Notes under the pieces: generated by a model
Told to the model about the DNA's origin: nothing
Databases searched by the model: none
What the model saw: the letters and a program-made list of their open reading frames with translations, nothing else
Part shown: in pieces, positions 1-6,885 of the stretch
Position numbering within the stretch: the stretch's first letter is position 1
How the letters are laid out: each line of letters starts with the position of its first letter
From: a virus
Length of the DNA stretch: 40,519 nt
Virus record (IMG/VR): IMGVR_UViG_3300043772_000414
Coordinates: 1-40,519 of that record
Direction: 5' to 3' (one strand)
Position numbers and translations under genes: made by a program

Positions 1-216
1 ACCACGAAGGGCTACGCCCACCTGCTCGAGGAAGCCGGGACCGCGGCCGCTCGCGCGGCCGGCGACCTGATCGCCGCCAGGATGTCAGCAGGTCAGGATC
101 GAGACGATCGGCATGGCCGCGTCGATCTCGACCGCCCGGTGCAGCGGCGCGCCGCCGAACAGCCGGACGACGTCGAACCTGTCGCGCCTGCGCGGGACCA
201 GCCAGCCGACGGATAG
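1..216 (+). CDS. int: Tyrosine-recombinase integrase, C-terminal end (5' truncated)
   Basis: This is the tail of a gene that enters from the left edge, read on the plus strand and ending at TAG 214-216. Near its start it reads TTKGYAHLLEEAG followed by an alanine/arginine-rich helix. In phage and transposon tyrosine recombinases the catalytic tyrosine usually sits in an R/GYAHL box close to the C terminus, so Y5 of this fragment is the likely nucleophile. The last 40 or so residues (QDRDDRHGR... to the stop) are compositionally poor and lie antisense to the 85-456 gene, so the two genes would overlap tail to tail by about 130 bases. The fragment suggests a temperate phage. The catalytic R-H-R residues are outside the window, so the call rests on one motif plus context. 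Confidence 0.5.
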   Translation, partial: TTKGYAHLLEEAGTAAARAAGDLIAARMSAGQDRDDRHGRVDLDRPVQRRAAEQPDDVEPVAPARDQPADG

Positions 217-456
217 CCCGCCGCCGGCGAGCTCAGCCAGCGCGGGCGTGCGGCACAGTTGCGGCGACATGCGCTGGCCGGCGTCCGCCAGCGCGTAGAA
301 CCGGCCCATGCCCGCGACCTCGACGATCACGGCGATGGGCTCGCGTGCCTGACGCGCGGTCGGAGAGATCCGCGCGCGGGTCACGATGTAGCTGGTTGAA
401 TGCTCGACGCCGTCAGCGTTGAGGCGGGCGACGATGGGGATCGTTCTTGTTTTCAT
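85..456 (-). CDS. Hypothetical protein, 123 aa
   Basis: I do not recognise this protein. It begins MKTRTIPIVARLNADG and has a mixed, globular composition without the arginine runs typical of false frames in this GC-rich DNA. The start is preceded by GGGAG only 2 bases before ATG, which is close spacing. It is the last minus-strand gene, downstream of the endolysin across an 80-base gap (457-536) in which I see no convincing hairpin or promoter. Its 3' third overlaps the convergent integrase end. Its position after the lysis genes and beside the integrase suggests an accessory or regulatory gene, but nothing in the sequence gives a function. Confidence 0.5.
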   Translation of the reverse strand: MKTRTIPIVARLNADGVEHSTSYIVTRARISPTARQAREPIAVIVEVAGMGRFYALADAGQRMSPQLCRTPALAELAGGGLSVGWLVPRRRDRFDVVRLFGGAPLHRAVEIDAAMPIVSILTC

Positions 457-536
457 GACTCCCTGATCCTAGTGCCGATGCACGGATCGTTGAGCAATTC
501 CTGCGACGTAATCTCGCTGCCAGTGGAAACGGATCC

Positions 537-911
537 TTAACGGTTCACTTCGGTCAACTGAAAGTGCGGGCCGTCGCGGAACCTCGGCCAGTCCCCGCCC
601 CATTCGATCGCCACGCGCTCGGCTGCGGCTGCCGCTTTCACCGCCGCGCCCAGCTTCGTGTAGAGCGGCCAGTCCCATCGCACCTCGCCGCCCACCGTCA
701 CCGCCAGGTCGACAGCGTGGCCGGTCAGGTGACGGCTCTTCATCGTGCGCGAGGCGCCCGCGGCGACGAGCTCGCGCTGCCGCGCCTCGGTGCGAAGCCC
801 CTCGGTCACGATGAACTGGACAGCGCCGTCGCGCGCCGCGCGCTCAATCACGCGCACGAGGTCTGGGTGGACGCCGGCGAGACGCCGCCGGTCGCGATCG
901 GTGAGGCTCAT
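537..911 (-). CDS. Endolysin, M15-family peptidase (124 aa)
   Basis: Probable peptidoglycan L-alanyl-D-glutamate-type endopeptidase that cuts the stem-peptide cross-links at lysis. The family zinc signature SxHxxGxAxD is present as S59-R-H61-L-T-G-H-A-V-D68, and the third ligand is H116 in DGPHFQL. An arginine-rich helix with EGLRTEARQ (about 37-45) matches the usual N-terminal part of these enzymes. It is a single-domain enzyme of normal length without signal peptide or separate wall-binding domain, so it depends on the holin to cross the membrane. The ATG at 911 overlaps the holin stop as ATGA, which fixes the start and indicates coupled translation. Zn ligands and context make this a secure call at family level; the exact bond cut is inferred. 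Confidence 0.9.
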   Translation of the reverse strand: MSLTDRDRRRLAGVHPDLVRVIERAARDGAVQFIVTEGLRTEARQRELVAAGASRTMKSRHLTGHAVDLAVTVGGEVRWDWPLYTKLGAAVKAAAAAERVAIEWGGDWPRFRDGPHFQLTEVNR

Positions 912-1300
912 TTCCGCTTCATCGCCTCCGCGATCGAGGGCACCAGCTTCTCGGCCGTGCGGCCGATGACGTAGCCGCCCAGCCCGATCTCGACGATGCC
1001 CCAGAGCTTGATCGCCTCGGCCTCGCTCAGGCCCGGCGCCGACCACCCGAACCACCGAGCGACGATCAGCGTGACGAAGATCAGCATCGTGAGCGGCCGC
1101 CAATTGGCCGCGAGCCAGTGCTGCGACGCGGCCTCGGTGCGGACGATCTCGCTCGCCGCAGCCTGGATCTCCGACTGCGCGGAAAGCAGCTGGCGCATCG
1201 CCTCGGCCTCGGCCTTGGCCTTCTCCTGCGGGTCGGGGAAGAGGTTGCCGACGATGCGGCTGACGATCGGCGCGAGCGCCGGGATGAGTGCTGCGATCAT
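908..1300 (-). CDS. Holin (3TM type), 130 aa
   Basis: Small membrane protein with three hydrophobic stretches: residues about 1-21 (MIAALIPALAPIVSRIVGNLF), a central one around PLTMLIFVTLIVARWFGW, and a C-terminal one around GIVEIGLGGYVIG. A charged helical linker rich in A, E and K (PQEKAKAEAEAMRQLL) separates the first two. This layout is that of the 3TM phage holins found next to M15 endolysins. It would form lesions in the inner membrane that release the endolysin. The ATG at 1300 overlaps the stop of the 62-codon frame upstream (ATGA), and the stop overlaps the endolysin start (ATGA). There is little Shine-Dalgarno sequence of its own, so coupling to the upstream frame is likely. Confidence 0.85.
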   Translation of the reverse strand: MIAALIPALAPIVSRIVGNLFPDPQEKAKAEAEAMRQLLSAQSEIQAAASEIVRTEAASQHWLAANWRPLTMLIFVTLIVARWFGWSAPGLSEAEAIKLWGIVEIGLGGYVIGRTAEKLVPSIAEAMKRK

Positions 1301-1485
1301 GGTTGCACCTGCTCGATGAGAACGCTGTAGCGGTGATGGTGGGTGAGACGCTGCGCGGCGACGCGCCAACCGTCAGGGATCGGCTCGCCGTGCCGCAGCC
1401 ACGCGACGACGGCGACGACCGCTGCGAGCGGCGCGGTACGCTTCCGGGTCGATGCAGAAACCGATCGGCTGGCGTTGTCGCTCAA
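1297..1485 (-). CDS. Small hypothetical protein with TTG start (62 aa)
   Basis: The frame ends in ATGA overlap with the holin start, and its C-terminal half (RHGEPIPDGWRV... HHHRYSVLIEQVQP) looks like real protein, not GC-frame noise. The best available start in frame is TTG at 1485, giving MSDNASRSVSAST at the N terminus; no ATG or GTG lies between the junction and that point, and the Shine-Dalgarno is weak. A short apolar stretch (APLAAVVAVVAWL, about 18-30) could be one membrane segment, which would fit the lysis cassette. It overlaps the 77-codon frame by 113 bases in another frame. Function unknown; the start is the weakest part of the call. Confidence 0.5.
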   Translation of the reverse strand: MSDNASRSVSASTRKRTAPLAAVVAVVAWLRHGEPIPDGWRVAAQRLTHHHRYSVLIEQVQP

Positions 1486-1606
1486 ACGGACGGCCCGGCG
1501 GATCCGAAGAACGGAGCTCGGAGATCGACCCTTGCATGCACTCACCAACATGCGCCGCCGCTTCCGCCCAGTCGGGGTCATCGTACCCGCCGCGCCGCTT
1601 TGGCAT
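1373..1606 (-). CDS. Hypothetical protein, 77 aa
   Basis: The ATG at 1606 has a strong, well-spaced Shine-Dalgarno (GGGAGG, about 6 bases upstream). The first 60 residues (MPKRRGGYDDPDWAEAAAHV... then SELRSSDPPGRP and IGFCIDPEAYRAARSG) look like real protein. The last 14 residues turn into RRRRRVAAARRADP, as expected where the frame runs antiphase to another coding frame. Thus this gene probably ends inside the start of the 1297-1485 gene, giving a true same-strand overlap. It overlaps the end of the metallophosphoesterase by 29 bases. I do not recognise a family. Confidence 0.6.
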   Translation of the reverse strand: MPKRRGGYDDPDWAEAAAHVGECMQGSISELRSSDPPGRPFERQRQPIGFCIDPEAYRAARSGRRRRRVAAARRADP

Positions 1607-2750
1607 TGCCGCCTCCCGCTCGTGCGCGCTTCCATTCCATGACGTCGACGGCCTCGGCCAGGTCGGCGTAGCAGTGCAGCCCCGCCGGCCCCTCGCGCGT
1701 CGGATCGACCACGATGCCGATCGTCGCGCCGTGCTTCTGGCTGCCGAACTGATGCTGGTCCGCGTAGGCGTCGAGGAACTTGTAGCCGCGCGCGCGGGCC
1801 AACCAGAACGGGCGCGCCGACTTGTTGGCATCCTCGCCCGCGAACAGCTCCCAGTGGTGCTGATGGCCCGCGACGTAGACGTCGGCCTCGCCGCCGCTGA
1901 ACTTCGCCGCGCGCATCGGCCCGTGCAGCGGGTTGTAGATGCTGGTGCCTTTGAAATCGTGCGCGGCCCAGACCTTGACCGCATGGCCGGCAGGCGTCGC
2001 GACCTCGAACTGCGCGGACCAGTCCTCGAGCATGGCCGCGCCGCGCGACATCCAGTCGAGCGGGTCGCCCGTGCCGTGGCTGGATGACCACAGGTCATGG
2101 TTGCCCTTGCAGATCACGAGCCAAGGCACCGTCGCGAAGAACCACTGCGCCAGTTTCCATCCCTGCGTGCGCGTGACCTCCTGCTCCGCGTAGAGCCTCT
2201 GGAGGCGCCCCGCCCAGTTGTTGACGACGTCGCCCAGGCACACGCCGTGGACATTGTCACGGCGCAGGAGCTCGTGGTGCTGGCGCAGCAGGCCCCAGTC
2301 GGTGCCCGGATCGTCGAGGTGCGGATCTCCGACGACCGCGAGGCAGTAGGGTCCGTCGTCGCGCAAGGTGAAGCGCGCCCAGGTCTTCGCGGCCTTGTGC
2401 TCCGCGCGCCGGCGGTAGTTGCGCTCGAGCTTCTCGATGAGCTCTTCGACCGGGACGTCCGCGTCGGGAATGTGCGGCGGGTCGAACCTCGGCGTCGGCG
2501 CGTCGAGCGCCACGCGCTGGCCGCGGTAAAGCGACCAGTCGATCTTGCGGCCGGCCGCCTCTTCCATGCGCGTGACGACATCGGCCGACGTGTTGGACTT
2601 GACGCCGCAGCGGAGCAGGCCGGCGGCCACCGCGTTGCGCTGGCCGGCCCGGCCGGGTGTGCCAGGAGGCGTGTGGCCCTCGCGCAGCGCCTGCTCGATC
2701 GCCTCGATCCGCCGGATTGCTTCGCCGGCAGGCAGCCTGGGATAGGGCAT
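1578..2750 (-). CDS. Calcineurin-like metallophosphoesterase with N-terminal helical domain (390 aa)
   Basis: The metallophosphoesterase motifs occur in order: GDPH (141-144), GDVVNNW (173-179), GNHD (216-219) and GHQHH (295-299); an extra AAHD lies at 262-265. Together they supply the residues for a two-metal centre that hydrolyses phosphoesters. Residues about 5-75 form a helical N-terminal extension (RRIEAIEQALREG, then a run resembling a helix-turn-helix), so the enzyme may be tethered to DNA or a partner. The ATG at 2750 overlaps the upstream stop (TGATG). It lies between tail and lysis genes, an odd position for a nucleic-acid enzyme. The substrate could be DNA, RNA, a nucleotide or a cell-wall phosphodiester; the sequence does not decide. 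Confidence 0.85.
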   Translation of the reverse strand: MPYPRLPAGEAIRRIEAIEQALREGHTPPGTPGRAGQRNAVAAGLLRCGVKSNTSADVVTRMEEAAGRKIDWSLYRGQRVALDAPTPRFDPPHIPDADVPVEELIEKLERNYRRRAEHKAAKTWARFTLRDDGPYCLAVVGDPHLDDPGTDWGLLRQHHELLRRDNVHGVCLGDVVNNWAGRLQRLYAEQEVTRTQGWKLAQWFFATVPWLVICKGNHDLWSSSHGTGDPLDWMSRGAAMLEDWSAQFEVATPAGHAVKVWAAHDFKGTSIYNPLHGPMRAAKFSGGEADVYVAGHQHHWELFAGEDANKSARPFWLARARGYKFLDAYADQHQFGSQKHGATIGIVVDPTREGPAGLHCYADLAEAVDVMEWKRARAGGGNAKAARRVR

Positions 2751-2989
2751 CAGCGCCCCCCGAACAGGTTGCCCATGTGCTGCCAGATCCACGCGAGGCC
2801 GGCGCTCGCGGTGACGAGGACGCCGCCGACCTTGACGCTCATCCACCACGCGCCCGCGCCCATGTTCGCTGCGGCAACGAGCTGGTCGAGCTTCGCGTCC
2901 ATCTCCTCAAGCCGCGCCTTCATGTTGCCGACCTCTGCCTTGAGCGCGCCGATCTCCTGCGCGTGCGTCAGGATTGCCTGCTCGGTCAT
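2750..2989 (-). CDS. Small coiled-coil membrane protein (79 aa)
   Basis: Residues about 7-42 form a heptad-like coiled coil (EIGALKAEVGNMKARLEEMD), followed by one hydrophobic segment at about 49-70 (SVKVGGVLVTASAGLAWIW) and a short tail. This coiled-coil plus single-membrane-span layout is seen in XhlA-type lysis accessories and in some antiholin-like phage proteins, but the polarity alone does not identify it. Its stop overlaps the start of the metallophosphoesterase (TGATG). It is a likely lysis or envelope accessory given the holin and endolysin 1.5 kb downstream; the specific role is inference. Confidence 0.65.
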   Translation of the reverse strand: MTEQAILTHAQEIGALKAEVGNMKARLEEMDAKLDQLVAAANMGAGAWWMSVKVGGVLVTASAGLAWIWQHMGNLFGGR

Positions 2990-2996
2990 GGCACGC

Positions 2997-3398
2997 TCAC
3001 AACGCAGCGGCGGCGCGGAACAGGTCGTCGACCTCCGCGTCGCTCAGGTTGAGGGCGGCAGCGAGATCGACCACGAGCTGGTCGTCGCGGCGGATCTCGA
3101 GGCCGTACTCCCACGCGATGCGCGTGGACTGCGGGCCAGCGGCGACTGCGGCCTCGACAGCGTCGAGCTTGCCGGCGGCGAGCAGCGCGAGGCGCGCCTG
3201 GCGCGGGCTGACCGAGCCCGGCACGGCCGGCGGCGCCGGCGTCACGGGCGCCACGGGCTCTGGCACCTCGACGAGGCCCCACGCTGCGCGATCGGCGGGC
3301 GACATCTGCCGCAGCCACTCCGCGGGGTAGTTGACGCCCTCGCGCACGAAGGCGCGGTCGAGCATGACGGTCTGGCCGTCGGGGAATTGGAAGCGCAT
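2997..3398 (-). CDS. Tail-fibre-linked conserved phage protein (133 aa)
   Basis: The start at 3398 is fixed by TGATG overlap with the receptor-binding fibre. The protein begins MRFQFPDGQTVMLDRAFVRE, has a PEWLR/PADRAAWGLVEVPEP segment, a proline-rich linker (about 46-62), then a helical C-terminal part starting with SPRQARLALLAAGKLDAVEA. This arrangement (short beta N-terminal half, PRQARLALL helix, then IAWEYGLEIRRD) is a recurring small protein beside tail-fibre genes in many phages, where it is often annotated as hypothetical or as a fibre-assembly factor. Coupled translation with the fibre gene fits a chaperone or assembly role, which remains inference. Confidence 0.7.
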   Translation of the reverse strand: MRFQFPDGQTVMLDRAFVREGVNYPAEWLRQMSPADRAAWGLVEVPEPVAPVTPAPPAVPGSVSPRQARLALLAAGKLDAVEAAVAAGPQSTRIAWEYGLEIRRDDQLVVDLAAALNLSDAEVDDLFRAAAAL

Positions 3399-5749
3399 CA
3401 GCGAGCCCTCGAGTATTTGAAGGGGACGTCGGCGAAAGCGATGAACAGGTAGCTGTTGCCCGAATTGTTCAGGCTGTAGCCGGTCGGCGCGCGGACCTTG
3501 AAGCCGCCGGCCAGCAGGTCGAGGCCGTAGGTGTTCGACGCTTCCGCGCCGGCGCTGTCGGAGAACACGCGCTGGATCACCTCGTTGGCGGAGCCTGACG
3601 GGTTGGCGATGAACCAGCCGGTGGCGACATCGCGCGCCTTCACCATCACGAACTTGGGCTTGAAGCCGCACCACACGAACGGCCCGTCCGTGTTGTTGTT
3701 GCCGGTGTAGACGCCGATGCGCGAGAAGCCTGGCACCTCGGTGAAGAGGTACGCGAGGTAGTTGACCAGGTTCGCGTTGTTGTAGCTGCCGACGCGGAAG
3801 TTGGAGGCGTCCGGCGCGGTGCTGTCGAACATCGTCGTGTCCACGGCCTCGGCCGCAGCGGTGCCAAGGTCGAGGTAGTAGGCCGCGCTCGTCATGTTCT
3901 TGTGGTAGCCGGCCCACACGCGAGCATCGCGGCCGCGCACCAGCGCGAACTGCGGCGCGACGCCAAGACCATGGGCGATGTTGCGCGCACCGCCACCGTT
4001 GCCCGTGTAGAGCGTGACGTTGAAGCCTGGCGCAGAGCCGCTCTTCAGAGCCCAGTCGACATAGGTCGCGGCGCTGACGTTGACGCCGCGGCTGGAGGCG
4101 TCGCTGCCGAGCGAGTAGCCGTTCGAGGCGAACGCCGACAGGCTGTTCGCGTCGGTGTATTCGGCATTCGGCCCGGTGCTCTGGATGCCCTTCTGCGCGC
4201 CGCGCGAGGTGTCGAAGAGGTTGTGCGTCGTCGCCGCCGAGCGGCTCTTGATCCACACAAGGTCGGGCGCGAACTCGAGGTCGGACACGCTGGCCGCGGC
4301 GCCCGTGCCGGTGCGGAGCCGCGCGTCGAAATACTGGCGCGACCGCTTGATCGACGGCGCCGCGAGGTTCGCGGTGTTGAGCGCGGAGAAGCCGGTGGGC
4401 GGGGTGTGGGCGAAGGCGCGCTGGCCGAAATTGACGCGGCTCGTGACTGCCGTGCTGGTGTAGCCCGCCATGTACGGGAACCACGTCGTGCCGGTCAGCC
4501 CGGTCCAGCGCGGGTCGGTGTTCGTCGCAGGGTTGGCGGTGCCGCTGGAATTGAACCACGTCCCGTTCTTGCCGACCCACATGGACCCGTTGTCCATGTC
4601 CACCGCCACCATGATGATGTCGTTCGCTGCTGGCTGGCTGGCCCCGGACCAATTCGTGGCGCCCGTGATCGCTTGGCTGGTGCCGTACTGCACGACCCCA
4701 GAGTTGAACGAATTGAACCACGACCCGAACTGGTAGGTGCGCGTCGCCGCGCTTGACGGCCCGGTGGTGTTGACCGAGACGTTGTCCGCAATGCCGATGC
4801 CCGTGCCGTAGCCAAGAGCGGACACCGCGATTTCCCAGTACCACTTCCCCGACGACGGGATCGCCATCGTCGCGCGGATGGCGTGGACGTCAGCGGCGGG
4901 AACTGCTGCGGTGTTGCCCTCGCTCACCGTCACCGTGCCCTTGTCGATCGGCGACCACACCGGGAAATTCAGCGTCGGCGTGTCGAGGCTCTGGTCGAAG
5001 GTCGTGCCTGCGGTCACGCTGATGCCGCTGGTCGTCCAGTTGTTGGCGTTGCCGCTGCTGTCGTTGCCGATCGTCGTGGTCGTCGTCGCGTCCTCGAACG
5101 CCAGCCGGAACCCGTTCGTGCCGTAGGTGCCGGAATATCGGATCGGCACCCACTCGCCGGTCACCGCGTCGGTCTTGCCGAACGAGCTCGGCGTCAGCGC
5201 CTGGCCGTCGATCAGGTGGACGTGCGTCAGGTGGCCGTCGAGGTAGGTTCCGTTGACGATGTCCGACATCAGCCGCATCGCGGTCGACGCCGGGTTCAGC
5301 GTGGTGTTGGAGTTCAGCGTCGGGTAGGTGCCGCTCTGGTAGACGAGCGCGACGCCGTTCAGCCAGGCCTTGATCCTGTCGCTGGCCGTGGCCTGCGTCG
5401 TGTCGATGGTGACCACGAGGTGGAACCACGCGCTGGGGTCGCGCGCCAGCCACGCAAACTGCACGTCGTTCGCGTCGGCTCGAGTGAAGAGGCGGCCCCC
5501 GTAGCCAGAGATGTTCCACGCGATCATGCCGGCGTTGCCGGTCGTGCAAACCAGCGCGACCTGCGATCCCGACGAAAGCGTCGGCGCGGCTTTCATCCAC
5601 GCCGAGTAGGTGACCTTCTTCTGATCGGTCGGCGACGCGCCGCTGGTCCGCGACAGGTACGCGCTGTTCGACGCGCGAAAGCGCAGCGAGTTCGCCACCC
5701 GGTAGCTGGAAGAGCCGCCGCCGATCCCGAGGAACTCTGGCGACAGCAT
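3398..5749 (-). CDS. Tail fibre / receptor-binding protein: LamG-like, SPRY-like and DUF7483-like domains (783 aa)
   Basis: Virion protein that probably contacts the host surface. Residues about 20-225 resemble a LamG/concanavalin jelly roll (VTYSAWMKAAP, then WFHLVVTIDTT and IKAWLNGVAL). Residues about 300-460 look like a SPRY domain (GKWYWEIAVS at 301-310, VAVDMDNGSMWVGKNG at 381-396, VNFGQRAFAHTPPTGF at 439-454). Residues about 465 to the end resemble the DUF7483 fibre module (VTLYTGNGGGARNIAHGLGVAP). The correct ATG is at 5749, where it overlaps the TAA of the upstream fibre gene (TAATG); the open frame continues upstream only as noise. Two carbohydrate-binding-type folds in tandem suggest glycan recognition. 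Domain boundaries are by eye. Confidence 0.8.
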   Translation of the reverse strand: MLSPEFLGIGGGSSSYRVANSLRFRASNSAYLSRTSGASPTDQKKVTYSAWMKAAPTLSSGSQVALVCTTGNAGMIAWNISGYGGRLFTRADANDVQFAWLARDPSAWFHLVVTIDTTQATASDRIKAWLNGVALVYQSGTYPTLNSNTTLNPASTAMRLMSDIVNGTYLDGHLTHVHLIDGQALTPSSFGKTDAVTGEWVPIRYSGTYGTNGFRLAFEDATTTTTIGNDSSGNANNWTTSGISVTAGTTFDQSLDTPTLNFPVWSPIDKGTVTVSEGNTAAVPAADVHAIRATMAIPSSGKWYWEIAVSALGYGTGIGIADNVSVNTTGPSSAATRTYQFGSWFNSFNSGVVQYGTSQAITGATNWSGASQPAANDIIMVAVDMDNGSMWVGKNGTWFNSSGTANPATNTDPRWTGLTGTTWFPYMAGYTSTAVTSRVNFGQRAFAHTPPTGFSALNTANLAAPSIKRSRQYFDARLRTGTGAAASVSDLEFAPDLVWIKSRSAATTHNLFDTSRGAQKGIQSTGPNAEYTDANSLSAFASNGYSLGSDASSRGVNVSAATYVDWALKSGSAPGFNVTLYTGNGGGARNIAHGLGVAPQFALVRGRDARVWAGYHKNMTSAAYYLDLGTAAAEAVDTTMFDSTAPDASNFRVGSYNNANLVNYLAYLFTEVPGFSRIGVYTGNNNTDGPFVWCGFKPKFVMVKARDVATGWFIANPSGSANEVIQRVFSDSAGAEASNTYGLDLLAGGFKVRAPTGYSLNNSGNSYLFIAFADVPFKYSRAR

Positions 5750-6822
5750 TAGGACGCCACCTGCCGGCGACCCCACTCGCGCAGGTTCGTGCCGTCCGAC
5801 CGGAAGATCAGATGCAGCCGCCCGCTCGCCGGGAACGAGCCCGGCGTGCCGTCGTTGGTGTCGAAGATGAACGCCGCGTTGAACGCATGCGCCCAGGCGC
5901 CGCCGCTGTTGGTGATCGACAGCGCGTAGAACCTGTTCGCCACCTGGTTGGTCGGCGCCGCGAACGTGCGCGCGGCCGCGCACGTCACCGCGCCGACCTG
6001 CGCCGTCGCCATGTCCCAGTTCACCGTCGCCGCGTCCGTCAGCGTCGCGGTCAGCGGCGTCTGGCCGGCGCCCCACGACTGCGACTGGCTCAACGCAGCA
6101 GCGTCCAGCGTCGTGCGCGCTGCCGCCGCGCTCGCTGCGGTGAACAGAGCGTCGCCCGTCGCGCCCGCACCCAGCGTCGTGCGCGCTGCGCCAGCGCTCG
6201 CGGCCGTGAACAGGGCGTCGCCGGTTGCGCCCGAGCCCAGCGTCGTGCGCGCCGCGCCCGCCGTGGCGTCGTCGAGGACGTTCGCCATGAACGCCGACAC
6301 CGGCACGCCCGCGACGCCTGCGGCCGCGATGGGCTCGCCCGCCGCGTTGAACGCTGCGAACTTGCTGGCGCGCTGCGCCGCCGCCGGGAACTGAGTGGAC
6401 AGCGCGCCGTCCGACACGGGGAACTTGATCGCGCGGTCGATCTCCTCCTGCTGCTGCAGGTCGATGATCAGGAGCTTGTCGAGCGCCGTCTCCTGGACGT
6501 CGGGGAAGTAGCCGCCCTGGTTGTCGAGGTCGGTCGCCTGCTCGAGCGTCAGCACGCGCTTGATCGTGATGTATTCTCCGCTCGCCAGTCGCGACGCGCC
6601 GCTCGCCGGGAACGTGATGGATCCCGAGCCGGGGTAGGAAGCCACCGTCACCGAGTAGTTGCCGGTCCCGGCGCCCTCGGTCAGCACGGTCTCGACCCCT
6701 GCGCTGTCGAGCTTCGTCACGACCAGGTCCGTCGAGGCGTAGACCGAGAACGAGAACGAGAACGAGCTCGCCACCCCGTTGCCCTGATAGGTGACCTTCC
6801 GTGCTTGCGACAGGACCGTCAT
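5749..6822 (-). CDS. Tail fibre, T7 gp17 N-terminal-like attachment domain (357 aa)
   Basis: The N-terminal about 140 residues (QARKVTYQGNGVASSFSFSF, then IKRVLTLEQATDLDNQGGYF and DVQETALDKLLIIDLQQQEE) match the adaptor domain that T7-like fibres use to dock on the tail. This is followed by a linker with 22-residue repeats (188-209, 210-231 and a partial third) and a C-terminal beta-rich part ending in FRSDGTNLREWGRR, a common fibre end. The ATG at 6822 follows GAGG. The next gene starts in its stop codon, so the two are a pair: this one probably anchors on the particle and the 783-residue protein may be the distal tip. That division of labour is inference. Confidence 0.8.
   Translation of the reverse strand: MTVLSQARKVTYQGNGVASSFSFSFSVYASTDLVVTKLDSAGVETVLTEGAGTGNYSVTVASYPGSGSITFPASGASRLASGEYITIKRVLTLEQATDLDNQGGYFPDVQETALDKLLIIDLQQQEEIDRAIKFPVSDGALSTQFPAAAQRASKFAAFNAAGEPIAAAGVAGVPVSAFMANVLDDATAGAARTTLGSGATGDALFTAASAGAARTTLGAGATGDALFTAASAAAARTTLDAAALSQSQSWGAGQTPLTATLTDAATVNWDMATAQVGAVTCAAARTFAAPTNQVANRFYALSITNSGGAWAHAFNAAFIFDTNDGTPGSFPASGRLHLIFRSDGTNLREWGRRQVAS
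6129..6261 (-). repeat. Tandem 66-bp repeats in the fibre gene
   Basis: Two complete 66-base units (6196-6261 and 6130-6195) and the start of a third encode near-identical 22-residue blocks with the core AARTTLG.GATGDALFTAAS. They lie in the linker between the docking domain and the distal domain of the tail fibre. Such linkers can vary in copy number and so in fibre length. Confidence 0.85.
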
Positions 6823-6832
6823 GGCGACCTCA

Positions 6833-6879
6833 TTGCGAGAATGTCAATCTATCCGCCGCCCGCCACCGCGGGAACCTGG
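6833..6879. promoter_or_regulatory. Intergenic element: 14-bp TTGYG-type site plus CCAGGTTCCC word
   Basis: The short gap between the giant ejection gene and the fibre gene holds TTGCGAGAATGTCA (plus strand, 6833-6846) and GGGAACCTGG (6870-6879; CCAGGTTCCC on the transcribed strand). Both words recur together at 27424-27447 and 31178-31215. The role is unknown; an operator is the simplest idea. Confidence 0.4.
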
Positions 6880-6885
6880 CCTCGG

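Noticed and set aside
469-678. Minus-strand frame 469-678
   Set aside because: It overlaps the endolysin in another frame and has no ribosome site or protein-like pattern.
5750-6076. N-terminal extension of the receptor-binding protein to 6076
   Set aside because: The extra residues are Arg/Gly-rich noise antiphase to the upstream fibre gene; the TAATG junction at 5749 gives the better start.
2997-6822. Diversity-generating retroelement as in BPP-1
   Set aside because: I see no reverse transcriptase motif, no near-identical template/variable repeat pair and no Mtd-like C-type lectin; it could still exist outside the window.
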